From: DATCJA01 sp963814955
Lineage (GTDB): Bacteria > Acidobacteriota > Vicinamibacteria > Vicinamibacterales > UBA2999
Direction: 5' to 3'
DNA: 64,000 nt
Assembly (NCBI GenBank): GCA_963814955.1
Contig: CAWFEX010000006.1
Location: forward strand, 682,001 to 746,000
The notes beneath the pieces were generated by a model that saw nothing but the letters and a program-made list of their open reading frames with translations, searched no databases and had not been told where the DNA came from. Both the position numbers and the translations under genes were made by a program. The stretch's first letter is position 1, and each line of letters starts with the position of its first letter. This document shows, one piece after another, positions 10,384 to 19,999 of the stretch.

Positions 10384-10626
10384 TCGGGCAAGAGTAATGA
10401 CTACGGCGCCGATAAAGGTGTTCGGCTGGAACAAGTGGCGCAACAGAGCGACGGAAAGCATCGGGCCACGATGCGCCTAGAGCGGCGCATCAGTTACGCC
10501 CGTGCGAATGGCTATACCCTGAGTGAAAGGTATAATCGACTAATTTTTACATCAACGTTGAGTGGCCTCTAGTCGAACATCTCGAAAATGGGAGACCTGG
10601 GCGCTGCCGTGTAAGATGGACCGTGA

Positions 10627-11850
10627 ATGCTGACATCGAAGGTAATGCGGCCGATCCCGGTTGCAGCCCGGGTCGACCGCTTTTCGTACGCCATCCGTAA
10701 CATCGTCACCGAGGCGCGCGCGGTTGAATCGCAGGGCCGGCGAGTCCGTTACCTGAACATCGGCGATCCTGTGGCATTTGGGTTCAAAACTCCGCCGCAC
10801 CTGATTGAGGCGGTGCGGCAGGCGATGGTGGATGGCCACAACGGCTATCTGCCGTCGAACGGCATTGCCGCGGCTCGGGAGGCGGTGGCGGACGACTACA
10901 CGGCGCGTGGAATGGCCGCTTCGCCGGACCGGGTATCGATCTCGACCGGCACCTCGGAAGCTATCGATCTGGCGCTGAACGCGCTTGTGGACGAGGGCGA
11001 CGAAGTCCTCGTGCCAATGCCGACATACCCGCTGTACACCGCTGTCCTGGCGACGATCAATGCGCAGCCGCGCTATTACCGGACCGATCCGAATCACGAG
11101 TGGCTTCCGGATTTTGACCATCTTCGCACGTTGGTGACGCCGCGGACCCGCGTGCTGATCGTAATCGATCCGAATAATCCAACAGGTGCTGTCTATCCAC
11201 CTCCCGTGCGACGCGCCCTCATCGAGTTCGCTGCGAGGCACGATCTGACGATTCTCGCCGACGAAGTGTACGCCGAGCTCGGTTTCGATGGTCCGGTCCC
11301 GCTCCTCGCGTCGCTCGAGCCGGACGCGCCGATTATCTCGCTGTCGAGTTTATCCAAGGCCTATCTGGCGCCGGGTTGGCGCGCAGGCTGGATGGTCGTG
11401 GCCGCCACGCCTCGTCTCGATAATGTCCTCGCGGCCATGAAGAAGCTTGCCGATGGCCGACTCTGCAGCCCCGGACCGATGCAACACGGCATCGTCGCGG
11501 CGATGACCGGCGATCGATCACACCAGACGACGTTCCGCCGGGCGCTGGGCGAGCGCGCGCGGGTGACGACGGATGCACTGAACGCGATTCCCGGCATCAC
11601 GTGCGTGGCGCCGCGTGCGGCGTTCTATGCCATGCCGGCGGTGTCGCTCCCGCCCGGGCACACCGACGAAGACTACGTCCTCGGGCTGCTGCGAACGACG
11701 GGAATTCTGTGTGTCTACGGTTCGGGATTCGGCATGCCTCCCGAGCAGGGCACGTTCCGAATCGTCTTTCTTGCCGACCCTGTCGAGCTCGCGTCCGTTT
11801 TCGCCGACATCGGCGCATATACGCGCGACTACCTCAAACGGGCGGGCTGA
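10627..11850 (+). CDS. alaA: Alanine aminotransferase-like PLP enzyme (AlaA type)
   Basis: Class I aminotransferase of 407 residues, fold type I. The N-terminal RYLNIGDPVAFGFKTP is characteristic of the AlaA (glutamate-pyruvate) group. PLP contacts are visible in STGTSEAID (phosphate loop), DPNNPTGAV (Asn ring contact), ILADEVYAEL (Asp and Tyr), SSLSKAYLAPGW (Schiff-base Lys244) and a C-terminal RIVFL (substrate carboxylate Arg). The likely reaction is pyruvate plus glutamate to alanine plus 2-oxoglutarate in the cytosol. A second ATG seven codons in is possible as the start. It stands alone between the IS element and a transporter gene. Confidence 0.85.
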   Translation: MLTSKVMRPIPVAARVDRFSYAIRNIVTEARAVESQGRRVRYLNIGDPVAFGFKTPPHLIEAVRQAMVDGHNGYLPSNGIAAAREAVADDYTARGMAASPDRVSISTGTSEAIDLALNALVDEGDEVLVPMPTYPLYTAVLATINAQPRYYRTDPNHEWLPDFDHLRTLVTPRTRVLIVIDPNNPTGAVYPPPVRRALIEFAARHDLTILADEVYAELGFDGPVPLLASLEPDAPIISLSSLSKAYLAPGWRAGWMVVAATPRLDNVLAAMKKLADGRLCSPGPMQHGIVAAMTGDRSHQTTFRRALGERARVTTDALNAIPGITCVAPRAAFYAMPAVSLPPGHTDEDYVLGLLRTTGILCVYGSGFGMPPEQGTFRIVFLADPVELASVFADIGAYTRDYLKRAG

Positions 11851-11940
11851 CGAGCGCCGTCCGTGGCAAATAGCGTCGCGAGTTGCTTTTCGGGGACGTG
11901 TTAACGACATAAACGCACGTCGAGCGAGTGTCTTCGAAAA

Positions 11941-12984
11941 ATGACTCCCGCCCCCGTTTCCGACCCGCGCGCCCTCATCCGATACGCCATTGCCGGCGTC
12001 GCGCTCACCGTTCTGTTTTTGTGGACGGCATACCTGGTGCGGGGACCGCTCATGCTGATTTACGTCAGCGCGCTCCTTGCGACCGGACTCGCTCCGCTCG
12101 TCGCGGTGGTCGAACGACAGCGACTCATTCCCGGCCGTCGTCTGCCGCGCTGGGCGGCCATCCTGATCATTTACGTGCTGTTCCTCATCGTGCTCGTGGC
12201 TTTTGCGCGCCTCGTGACCGGGCCGCTCATCGCTCAGGCGCGTGAGCTGTGGACGGCTTTGCCGGACATGGTGCAGCGATGGCAGCAGTGGCTGATCGAA
12301 CGCGGCCTCCTGACGAGGGAACTGTCGCTGGGTGAAGCCCTCGAGAAATCATCGGTAGGGGGCCTCGATGCAGTCGACGCCCTCGTCGCCGCCGTCTGGG
12401 GCTTCATTGGCGGTGTATTCGGGCTGATCACGATTCTGATTCTCGCCTTCTATCTGCTCATCGACGCGGAAAAGCTCGTTCAAACCTTCGTGCGAGTGTT
12501 CCCTCGGCCAGAACGGCCGCGCGTCGAACGTGTGTGCCGGCGTGTGTCGAGCAAGGTGAGCGCCTGGCTGGGTGGGCAGTTGCTCCTTGCGGCGACTATC
12601 GGTTCGACTGCGGCGCTGGGGCTGTTCCTGATGGGGGTGCCGTACTTCTACGTGCTCGCGCTGATTGCGGGGATCGGTGAACTGATTCCGATTGTGGGAC
12701 CGCTCCTCGCGGCTGTGCCGGCCGTCGCCGTCGCCTTCTCGGTATCGCCGACAATGGCGCTCGGAGTGGCCGCGTTCTTCTTCGCGCAGCAGCAGGTTGA
12801 AAACCACGTCCTCGTTCCTAAAGTGATGGAGCGGCAAGTCGGGATCAACGCTGCTGGCGTGATCGTCGCGCTGCTCCTCGGCGGAACGTTGCTCGGCATC
12901 GTCGGCGCGATTCTGGCGGTTCCAACCGTGGCGATTCTGCAGGTGATCGTCGAGGAACTGCTGCCCGACGCCTCATCAGATTGA
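11941..12984 (+). CDS. AI-2E family transporter-like membrane protein
   Basis: Polytopic inner-membrane protein of 347 residues in the AI-2E/PerM superfamily. Hydrophobic pairs lie at about residues 12-45 and 60-85, then a soluble segment containing the amphipathic helix around LWTALPDMVQRWQQWL, and a block of membrane helices from about 145 to the C terminus, including the family-typical GELIPIVGPLLAAVPA. Members export small molecules or ions (AI-2, Na+/H+ or unknown substrates), so the substrate here is open. The stop overlaps the ATG of the following gene by one base, indicating coupling. Confidence 0.85.
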   Translation: MTPAPVSDPRALIRYAIAGVALTVLFLWTAYLVRGPLMLIYVSALLATGLAPLVAVVERQRLIPGRRLPRWAAILIIYVLFLIVLVAFARLVTGPLIAQARELWTALPDMVQRWQQWLIERGLLTRELSLGEALEKSSVGGLDAVDALVAAVWGFIGGVFGLITILILAFYLLIDAEKLVQTFVRVFPRPERPRVERVCRRVSSKVSAWLGGQLLLAATIGSTAALGLFLMGVPYFYVLALIAGIGELIPIVGPLLAAVPAVAVAFSVSPTMALGVAAFFFAQQQVENHVLVPKVMERQVGINAAGVIVALLLGGTLLGIVGAILAVPTVAILQVIVEELLPDASSD

Positions 12985-15002
12985 TGCCCGTCCGACAAGG
13001 CTCAGGGCATGCCGAGCGCAGCCGATGGATGGCGCGCGCGTGGCATGCCTTCGCCGTCTACGTCGTCGCGGCGCTCGTCGGCACGTGGCCCCTGGCGCGC
13101 GGCCTCGGACGCGACGTTCCGTGGGATCTCGGCGACTCGATCCTCAACATGTGGATCCTGTCGTGGGACTGCGAGCAGATCCGTCGCATTCTGTCGGGAG
13201 ACTTTTCACGCATTGCCACCTTCTTCGACGGCAACATCTTCTATCCGGGTCCGCTTTCGCTCGCCTACTCGGAACACCTGATCCCTCAAGCGATTCAAAT
13301 CTTTCCCGTATATCTGATCAGCGAGAACCCGATTCTCTGCTACAACCTGCTCTTCCTTTCGACAATCGCCCTTTCCGGACTCGGTATGTATCTGCTGGTC
13401 CGCGAACTGACGGGCAATGGGATGGCCGCGTTCGTGGCTGGACTCGTGTTCGCCTTCGCGCCGTACCGGTTACCGCAATCCGGGCACCTCCAGGTGCTGA
13501 CCTCGCAATGGATGCCTTTTGTCATGTACGGAGTGCTGCGGTACGTCAGCACCCGCCGGTTGCTGCCGCTGGCCGGCGCTGCCAGTGCCCTCGTCGCCCA
13601 GAACTTGTCGTCAGGCTACTACCTGCTCTTCTTCATGCCATTCGCCGTGCTGTTCGGGCTTTGGCATGTCTGGCGGGAGGGTCTGTGGCGCGAGCGTCGA
13701 GCGTGGTTAACGCTGGCGACTGCAGGACTGCTGGTCGCGATTATCACCGCGCCGTTCCTTCTGCCGTACGCGGCACTGCGTGGTTATGGGTTCGCGGCCC
13801 GGACGTTTACCGAACTGTTCCGCTTCTCCGCCGATGTCTACTCGTACGGAACTGCGTCTGGTGAACAGCAGCTGTGGGGGACTCGGATGCAGGCTTTCCC
13901 CAAGCCCGAAGGAGAGCTGTTTCCCGGCGTAATTGCCTCGCTGCTCGCGCTGATCGGCATCGTATTCGGAGGTCGCGTCACGGAGCGCATCCCGGCGCCA
14001 GCCGAAGGCGCGGCCGTGGAACGTGCGCCCTCCTCTGCGTCCGGAATCACGACGCGTTGGCTCGCCTGGTTCTTTGCGGCCGTCGCGGTCGGACACGGTG
14101 TCGCCGCGGTGGCGACGTTGCTCCTGCGCCGCATCACATTCGACACGGGGCTATTCGTCGTCCGCATGAGCAACGTCAATCAGCTGCTGCTGCGTGGCGG
14201 CGTGGCGTTCGTTCTGATGCTCCTCGTATGGCCGGCCGCACGGGCACGAACGCGTGCGTTCATGCGCGACCGTGGCTTCTTTGTGATTGTTCTGCTTGCA
14301 GCGTTCTGGCTTTCGCTTGGACCGGCGCCGCAATCGCTCGGACGTCCTGTTGAAATCGCTGGCCCCTACCAGTTGCTGTTTGACTATGTTCCGGGGTTCG
14401 ACGGTGTTCGTGTACCGGCCCGGTTTGCAATGATTGTCGCGTTCGCGCTCGCTGTGCTCGCCGGATACGGCGCCGCGGCATTGTCACGCGCACCCTTCGG
14501 CCAGATCGTCCTGGTCGCTGCATGTGCGGTCGCGTTTCTCGAAGGCGTTCGTGTACCGTTCATCCTCAACGGCGCGACACCACTGCGCGACTTCAACGCA
14601 CCAGAGGCGCGTGTGTACCGTCCTGCCCGTGCGCCAGCGGTGTACCACGAACTTGCAAAACAGCCGCCTGATACGGTGGTCATCGAGCTGCCGCTCGGCC
14701 CGCCTGATTTCGACCTTCGCGCCATGTACTACTCGGTCGTCCACTGGCGGCCGGTCGTCAATGGCTATAGCGGCTTTTATCCACCTCACTACGGCCGACT
14801 GGTGACAGCGCTATCCGAAATCCCGCGCCACCCTGACATTTCACTCGAAGCGCTGCGATCGACTGGCGCAACCCACCTCGTTCTTCATGAAGCAGCCTTT
14901 CGCGAGAACGAAGGCGCAGCCACTGCGGACGTGTTGCGGTCGGCCGGAGCGGTCGAGCTGTTTCGCGACGGGTCCGACGTCCTGTTCCGCCTTCCACGCT
15001 GA
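12984..15002 (+). CDS. Large polytopic membrane protein, GT-C glycosyltransferase-like
   Basis: A 672-residue protein with about twelve predicted membrane helices. The first periplasmic loop contains WDLGDSILNMWILSW; an acidic Asp-x-x-Asp pair in the loop after helix 1 is the place where GT-C lipid-linked sugar transferases hold catalytic acids. The C-terminal about 150 residues (from RVPFILNGATPL) form a soluble domain with VIELPLGPPDF and HYGRLVTAL segments seen in such membrane glycosyltransferase-like proteins. The donor and acceptor cannot be named. The start ATG overlaps the end of the AI-2E gene (TGATG). Confidence 0.6.
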   Translation: MPVRQGSGHAERSRWMARAWHAFAVYVVAALVGTWPLARGLGRDVPWDLGDSILNMWILSWDCEQIRRILSGDFSRIATFFDGNIFYPGPLSLAYSEHLIPQAIQIFPVYLISENPILCYNLLFLSTIALSGLGMYLLVRELTGNGMAAFVAGLVFAFAPYRLPQSGHLQVLTSQWMPFVMYGVLRYVSTRRLLPLAGAASALVAQNLSSGYYLLFFMPFAVLFGLWHVWREGLWRERRAWLTLATAGLLVAIITAPFLLPYAALRGYGFAARTFTELFRFSADVYSYGTASGEQQLWGTRMQAFPKPEGELFPGVIASLLALIGIVFGGRVTERIPAPAEGAAVERAPSSASGITTRWLAWFFAAVAVGHGVAAVATLLLRRITFDTGLFVVRMSNVNQLLLRGGVAFVLMLLVWPAARARTRAFMRDRGFFVIVLLAAFWLSLGPAPQSLGRPVEIAGPYQLLFDYVPGFDGVRVPARFAMIVAFALAVLAGYGAAALSRAPFGQIVLVAACAVAFLEGVRVPFILNGATPLRDFNAPEARVYRPARAPAVYHELAKQPPDTVVIELPLGPPDFDLRAMYYSVVHWRPVVNGYSGFYPPHYGRLVTALSEIPRHPDISLEALRSTGATHLVLHEAAFRENEGAATADVLRSAGAVELFRDGSDVLFRLPR

Positions 15003-15078
15003 GCTGCGAAGGACCGTGCGGCGTCGGGGCAAGCACTGACAAGCTAGTGGTACGCCCGTTGCCATTCAAAGGGCAGCC

Positions 15079-15453
15079 ATGGCGGGGACTTCACAGACGG
15101 TCTCATCAATTCCGCCGCGATTTCTGCGGCCGACATTCGAACCGTTCGCACGCATGTCGTCTCCGTGGTTCGGCGGGGTCGCTCTGGGTATCTTTCTTCT
15201 CACTCAGCTGCTCGATGGTCTCTGCACCTATCTGGGTGTGCTGACGTTCGGCATGCAGATTGAGGCCAATCCAGTCATCGCAGCTCTGATGGTCCATCTC
15301 GGCAATGGGCCCGGATTGCTTACCGCCAAAATCGCCGCGAGCGGCCTTGGCATCTGTCTCTACATCGGGAGGATTCACGGTGTCGTGGCGCTACTCGCGG
15401 GTTTGTACATGACGATCGCAATCGCGCCCTGGACACTGATCCTGTTTTTCTGA
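15079..15453 (+). CDS. DUF5658-like small membrane protein
   Basis: A 124-residue protein with three or four hydrophobic helices after a 30-residue polar N terminus. The pattern LLDGLCTYLGV followed by IEANPVIAALM (Asp in helix 1, Glu-x-Asn-Pro between helices) matches the DUF5658 family of unknown function. It lies 31 bases before the Kbl-like gene on the same strand. Confidence 0.65.
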   Translation: MAGTSQTVSSIPPRFLRPTFEPFARMSSPWFGGVALGIFLLTQLLDGLCTYLGVLTFGMQIEANPVIAALMVHLGNGPGLLTAKIAASGLGICLYIGRIHGVVALLAGLYMTIAIAPWTLILFF

Positions 15454-15484
15454 AAACGTCGAGCGCCTCCGCACTCTCGTCGGT

Positions 15485-16693
15485 ATGGCGCTCCATCCTA
15501 TACTTGCCGCGATGCGTCAGGATCCGCTCGCTTACCTTGCGACCGAGCTCCAGACGCTTCGCGATCAGGGTTTCTACCGGAAGCTGCGGGTACTCGACGA
15601 GGAGCAGAAGGCACGCACTTCGATCGATCGCCGCAGCGTCATAAATCTTTCGTCAAATAACTACCTCGGCCTTACCACCCATCCGAAATTGCGGGAGCGC
15701 GCAATCGAGGCGACCAGGACGCTCGGGGTGGGCTCCGGCTCGGTCCGAACCATCGCCGGAACGATGGACGTCCACATGCAGCTCGAGCGGAAGCTTGCAG
15801 AATTCAAGCGAACCGAGGCGGCGGTCGTGTTTCAGAGCGGGTTTGCCGCAAATGCCGGAACTGTCGCGGCAATTCTCGGACGCGACGACGCCATAATCTC
15901 CGACGAGCTGAACCACGCCAGCATCATTGACGGCGCGCGTTTGAGCCGCGCGACGATCAAGGTTTTCCCGCATCGGGACGCCGCTGCCGCCCGACGCGTT
16001 CTAGAGGAGCTGCCGCGGACGCAGAGAAAGCTAATCATCAGTGACGGCGTATTCAGCATGGAAGGCGACCTCGGCGCATTGCCCGCTCTGTGTGACCTTG
16101 CCGAGGAGTTCGACTGCATCATGATGGTCGATGACGCTCATGCAAGCGGTGTTTTCGGCCAGCACGGGCGAGGCACTGTCGACCATTTCGGGCTGCACGG
16201 GCGGGTCGACGTACAGGTTGGAACTCTCTCGAAAGCGCTCGGCGTGTTGGGCGGGTACGTTGCGGGGTCCCGCTCTCTCATAGACTTCCTCTATCACAGG
16301 GCGCGGCCGTTCCTCTTCTCGACCTCCCATCCCCCTGCCGTGGCCGCATCGTGTCTCGCCGCTGTCGAAGTGCTGGAATCAGAGCCTGGCCTCATGGATC
16401 GATTGTGGGAGAACACGCGGTTTTTCAAGAGCGGGCTGGCGGCGCTGGGCTTCGACACCGGCGCCAGCGAAAGCCCGATTACGCCGGTCATTGTCGGCGA
16501 AGCGAGCCTCGCAATGTCACTGTCCGATCGGCTCTTCGAAAAGGGCGTGTTCGCGCAGGGAATCGGCTTTCCAACGGTACCTCGAGGGAGGGCGCGGGTC
16601 CGTACGATCGTCACGGCGACGCACACCCGGCCGGAGCTGGAGTTTGCGCTCGATTGTTTCAAGGACGCCGGCACGGAATTGGGTGTGATATGA
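15485..16693 (+). CDS. Alpha-oxoamine synthase: 2-amino-3-ketobutyrate CoA ligase / BioF-like
   Basis: PLP enzyme of 402 residues that condenses an amino acid with an acyl-CoA. Motifs are NLSSNNYLGL, GVGSGSVRTIAGT, DELNHASIIDGARLS, MVDDAHASGVFG and TLSKALG with Schiff-base Lys250. Length and motifs fit glycine C-acetyltransferase (Kbl, threonine degradation) slightly better than 8-amino-7-oxononanoate synthase, but no tdh or other bio gene is adjacent to decide. The start is ATG 15485. The next gene follows after 38 bases on the same strand. Confidence 0.82.
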   Translation: MALHPILAAMRQDPLAYLATELQTLRDQGFYRKLRVLDEEQKARTSIDRRSVINLSSNNYLGLTTHPKLRERAIEATRTLGVGSGSVRTIAGTMDVHMQLERKLAEFKRTEAAVVFQSGFAANAGTVAAILGRDDAIISDELNHASIIDGARLSRATIKVFPHRDAAAARRVLEELPRTQRKLIISDGVFSMEGDLGALPALCDLAEEFDCIMMVDDAHASGVFGQHGRGTVDHFGLHGRVDVQVGTLSKALGVLGGYVAGSRSLIDFLYHRARPFLFSTSHPPAVAASCLAAVEVLESEPGLMDRLWENTRFFKSGLAALGFDTGASESPITPVIVGEASLAMSLSDRLFEKGVFAQGIGFPTVPRGRARVRTIVTATHTRPELEFALDCFKDAGTELGVI

Positions 16694-16731
16694 ACGTACC
16701 GAGGTTGCGATAGCATCGGACGGGTGCCTGA

Positions 16732-19392
16732 ATGAGCCGCTGCCTGGCCTTCGTGATTGCGGGGGCGCTCGTCTGCACGTGCCCCGCCACGGCGCAGACA
16801 CCGCCGGCAGATGGCGTCGGGGCCCTGCTGGCGCGCCTCGAAATGCTGATGCAGGCAGGAGACGCCGCCTCGCTGGCATCTCTGGTGACGCCTGCATTCC
16901 CTGCAGACGACCTCGAAAACTTCAAAGCCTACCTGTTCAAGCCTGATACCCGTCGCTCCGTTGTCGCCGAACGGGACCGTGCACCGCTCAACAGCGTTCT
17001 GCCGGGAGACGGGTATCGCGTGATGGCAGAGCTGTACATGGAATCGGCGGACCGCGCGCGCATCGTCACCGTGCTCGTCGACATCAGGCGCCCGGCTGGA
17101 GGCGGTGATGACACCTGGCGAATAACCGGCGCGCAGGTTGTTACTTCAATAGACGGGCTGTTCCGGCTCCGGATCAACACATCAACACAATTGGCGGCGC
17201 GAAATCTCACCATCAAGGCCGAAGACCTGATCGTGACGCTTACCGACGGGTCGGTGTTTCTGATTGAAAGCGACGGCGGCGTGACGGGACTGGTGCTGCT
17301 CGGGCGCGGCGTGATGCAATTTACGCCCGGGCCCGAAACCGAGCGCGGCCAGCTTCGCATTTTCTCGGGAGACGAGACACTGCAGGCGTCGTTTGAATCC
17401 GCGTTCGTACGCCTGAATCCCGTCGAATACGAACAACGCGTCAGCGTGGCGAACCTGACGCCGATCGCGGTCAACAGTCGCGACCTGCGACGCGCCCAGG
17501 AAGTGCTCGCCCGCGAAGGCCCGAGGTCGTTCAACCTCGATTTACGCGACTTGAGCAGTGAACCATGGTACCTCGTGCCGCCTGTCGGCGATTTTCTCGC
17601 CGAAGTGAGAACCCGACGTCACGGTGCACTGACCTACTCGCGTACAGGCACGCAGGCCGAAGACATCACCTTCTTCGATCGCGACGATCGGCGAACCATT
17701 GCCCTGTACCCCTCGACGCAGCGCCGCGCGGCAAACGGCGGCCTGTCGTTCAACGAGGACGACCGGCGCGATTACGATGTGCTCGATTACGACATCGAGG
17801 CGAATATCTCGCCCGAGACCGAACGCCTGGACGGCCGCGTGCGGATGCGCATCCGCACGCAATCGCCGGATATCTCTTCGCTGATGCTGCGGCTGGCCGA
17901 CGAGCTCACCGTACGGAATATCGTGAGCGTCGAGCACGGCCGCCTGCTGTATCTTCGTGTCCGCGATCAGGACAATGTGATCGTGAATTTCCCGGTTCCA
18001 CTCCGCAGCGGCGCGGAAGTGACGCTCCTGATCACTTACGGCGGCAGGATCTCTCCGCAGGGCATCGACGATGAAGGCATGCAGAGCGAAGGGCGTCGCG
18101 ACGAACCGCTCCTCATTCCTCTCGAACCTAACTTCCTTCTCAGCAGCCGATCGTACTGGTATCCGCAAAACCCGATTACCGATTACGCCACCGCGACTCT
18201 GCGCGTAATAGTGCCGGAAGGTTATGGTTGTGCGGCGAGCGGGCTGCCGCGCTTAGGCGATGAGGTCACGCTTCGCGATCTGCTTACGCTCGCCGAAGGG
18301 CGTTCGTTCGTGTTCACGGCGCGGGATCCTCTGCGCTACTTTGCTGTCGTGGTGAGCAGGTTTACCCGGGTCGCCGAACGGAGCCTCGATCTTCAGGCGA
18401 ATACTTCAAATGCGGCACACGCGGCAGACCTCCGGATCGCCATCGATGCCAACCCGCGTCAGCAAGGGAGCGGGCGAGCTCTGACCGACGACGTCGAGTC
18501 CATCATGCGTTACTACGCAGGGGTGATCGGGGATGTTCCGTACGCGGCAATGACGGTGGCCCTCGTCGAGGATGAGTTGCCAGGCGGCCACAGTCCTGGC
18601 TACATGGCGGTCCTGAATAATCCTGTTCCCACATCCCGGTACACATGGCGCAGCGATCCGGCTTCGTTTTCTAACTTCCCGGAATTTTTCGTGGCCCACG
18701 AGCTGGCCCATCAATGGTGGGGACAGGCAGTAGGCTGGCGCAACTATCACGAACAGTGGCTCAGCGAAGGCTTCGCCCAGTACTTCGCTGCCCTGTACGC
18801 GCAGCATGCGCGCGGCGAACGCACGTTCGTGGATATGCTGCGGCAGTTCCGTCGATGGGCAATCGCGGAGTCGGATGAAGGCCCGATTTCGCTCGGTTCG
18901 AGACTGGGCCACATCAAGAACGAACGGCGCGTGTTCCGTGCGCTTGTGTACAACAAAGGCGCCGCAGTGCTCCACATGCTCCGCCGGCTCATCGGCGACG
19001 AAACGTTCTTCAAGGGCGTACGTCGTTTCTATACGGAGCAGAAATTTCGAAAGACGGGCACCGACGACCTTCGTGCCGCATTCGAAGTTGAATATGGAAA
19101 ACCGCTGAACCGCTTCTTCGACCAATGGATCTACGGGGTAAGGATTCCCCGTCTCCGTTACACGACCACGCTGCAACCCGGCGCCGCCGTGGTTCGTTTC
19201 GAGCAGGTCGGTGAGGTCATATTCGACGTTCCGGTGACGGTCAGCGTTATCTATACGGATGGGCGAATTCGTGACGTGGTCGTCCCCGTCAGGGAACAGC
19301 GCGTGGAATGGAAGTCTCCCACTGAAGGAACCGTAAAGCAGATTGTCGTCAACCGCGATTACGCGGCGGTTGCAGTCTTCGAGCGATTCTGA
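16732..19392 (+). CDS. M1-family zinc aminopeptidase, secreted
   Basis: Exported metallo-aminopeptidase of 886 residues with a signal peptide (MSRCLAFVIAGALVCTC..., cleavage near TAQT). The N-terminal about 380 residues form an extra beta-rich domain not found in classical M1 enzymes. The M1 catalytic part follows with the zinc motif HELAHQWWGQ (His656, Glu657, His660) and the third ligand Glu679, an HExxH-x18-E spacing. The upstream exopeptidase motif is changed: the usual GAMEN position reads PGGHSPGYMAV, so substrate amino-group binding may differ. The C-terminal region includes YNKGAAVLHMLR. It likely degrades peptides in the periplasm. Confidence 0.88.
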   Translation: MSRCLAFVIAGALVCTCPATAQTPPADGVGALLARLEMLMQAGDAASLASLVTPAFPADDLENFKAYLFKPDTRRSVVAERDRAPLNSVLPGDGYRVMAELYMESADRARIVTVLVDIRRPAGGGDDTWRITGAQVVTSIDGLFRLRINTSTQLAARNLTIKAEDLIVTLTDGSVFLIESDGGVTGLVLLGRGVMQFTPGPETERGQLRIFSGDETLQASFESAFVRLNPVEYEQRVSVANLTPIAVNSRDLRRAQEVLAREGPRSFNLDLRDLSSEPWYLVPPVGDFLAEVRTRRHGALTYSRTGTQAEDITFFDRDDRRTIALYPSTQRRAANGGLSFNEDDRRDYDVLDYDIEANISPETERLDGRVRMRIRTQSPDISSLMLRLADELTVRNIVSVEHGRLLYLRVRDQDNVIVNFPVPLRSGAEVTLLITYGGRISPQGIDDEGMQSEGRRDEPLLIPLEPNFLLSSRSYWYPQNPITDYATATLRVIVPEGYGCAASGLPRLGDEVTLRDLLTLAEGRSFVFTARDPLRYFAVVVSRFTRVAERSLDLQANTSNAAHAADLRIAIDANPRQQGSGRALTDDVESIMRYYAGVIGDVPYAAMTVALVEDELPGGHSPGYMAVLNNPVPTSRYTWRSDPASFSNFPEFFVAHELAHQWWGQAVGWRNYHEQWLSEGFAQYFAALYAQHARGERTFVDMLRQFRRWAIAESDEGPISLGSRLGHIKNERRVFRALVYNKGAAVLHMLRRLIGDETFFKGVRRFYTEQKFRKTGTDDLRAAFEVEYGKPLNRFFDQWIYGVRIPRLRYTTTLQPGAAVVRFEQVGEVIFDVPVTVSVIYTDGRIRDVVVPVREQRVEWKSPTEGTVKQIVVNRDYAAVAVFERF

Positions 19393-19420
19393 CCGAGGAA
19401 CGCGTCCCTTCGTACCTGGT

Positions 19421-19849
19421 TCATTTCAGATAAATCCCTGCCACCCGCAGCGCACTTCCAACCTCGAACGGCTCGAACACAAGAACGAACTGCGTCCCTT
19501 CGTATTCGTAAAACCGGGTCAGCCGCTCGCCATTCGGCGCACGATCGATAATTTCTTTTCCGACCTCCGCCTGGCGTGTGAAACGGGACGCAATCGCGAC
19601 AAGCGTGTCGCCGACGCGAACTTCCTTGCCGTCGTGCAGCAGCAGCATTGGCACCGAAACGGAGCGCGAGGGCACCCCGGCGGGAACTGGAGAGGTATGA
19701 ACAGGCTCGCGGGCGATAACGGGCGTTACCGCACTGACGGTACGAAATTCGCGGACGAAGATGGAGCCCAGCCCGAGCACCGCGGCAATGAAGGCGACGG
19801 CTACGGCCCACTCGACGAGCGATTCGAACCGCTTGCGGGTTGCCTCCAT
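19421..19849 (-). CDS. Membrane-anchored hypothetical protein
   Basis: A 142-residue protein with one N-terminal membrane helix (about residues 14-33, VEWAVAVAFIAAVLGLGSIF) and a periplasmic part ending in a beta-rich domain (VGDTLVAIASRF ... GTQFVLVFEPF). ATG at 19849 is preferred because GGAGG lies five bases upstream. It converges with the aminopeptidase gene. The family is not recognised. Confidence 0.65.
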   Translation of the reverse strand: MEATRKRFESLVEWAVAVAFIAAVLGLGSIFVREFRTVSAVTPVIAREPVHTSPVPAGVPSRSVSVPMLLLHDGKEVRVGDTLVAIASRFTRQAEVGKEIIDRAPNGERLTRFYEYEGTQFVLVFEPFEVGSALRVAGIYLK

Positions 19850-19951
19850 ACGCACCTCCGCTGTCGGGACTCTAGGCCGTGCGCCTGATTCCAGTCAAGC
19901 TGAACCTCGGTTCGGTCGTTGGTGGATTGGTGGTTGGCCTTTCGCTGGTAG

Positions 19952-19973
19952 CCGGAGGCCTTTAGGCCTCCGG
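19952..19973. repeat. Palindrome of the CCT-NN-AGG family
   Basis: A perfect inverted repeat with arms CCGGAGGCCT and AGGCCTCCGG around TT, preceded by GGTAG. It lies in the 150-base gap between divergent genes, 27 bases before the NuoG-like start, so a simple terminator role is unlikely there. It could affect the nuoG leader RNA. Confidence 0.85.
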
Positions 19974-19999
19974 TAGGGAGTTGATAAGATGAGCCAGAC

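Noticed and set aside
9240..10540. Similar motifs TGAAAAGGTGTAAT (about 9240) and TGAAAGGTATAAT (about 10525) as IS ends
   Set aside because: They are in the same orientation, not inverted, and no target duplication is visible, so they cannot be assigned as terminal repeats.
14770..14795. TTATCCAC as a DnaA box
   Set aside because: A single hit inside coding sequence, far from the origin-type genes; no cluster of boxes is present in the window.
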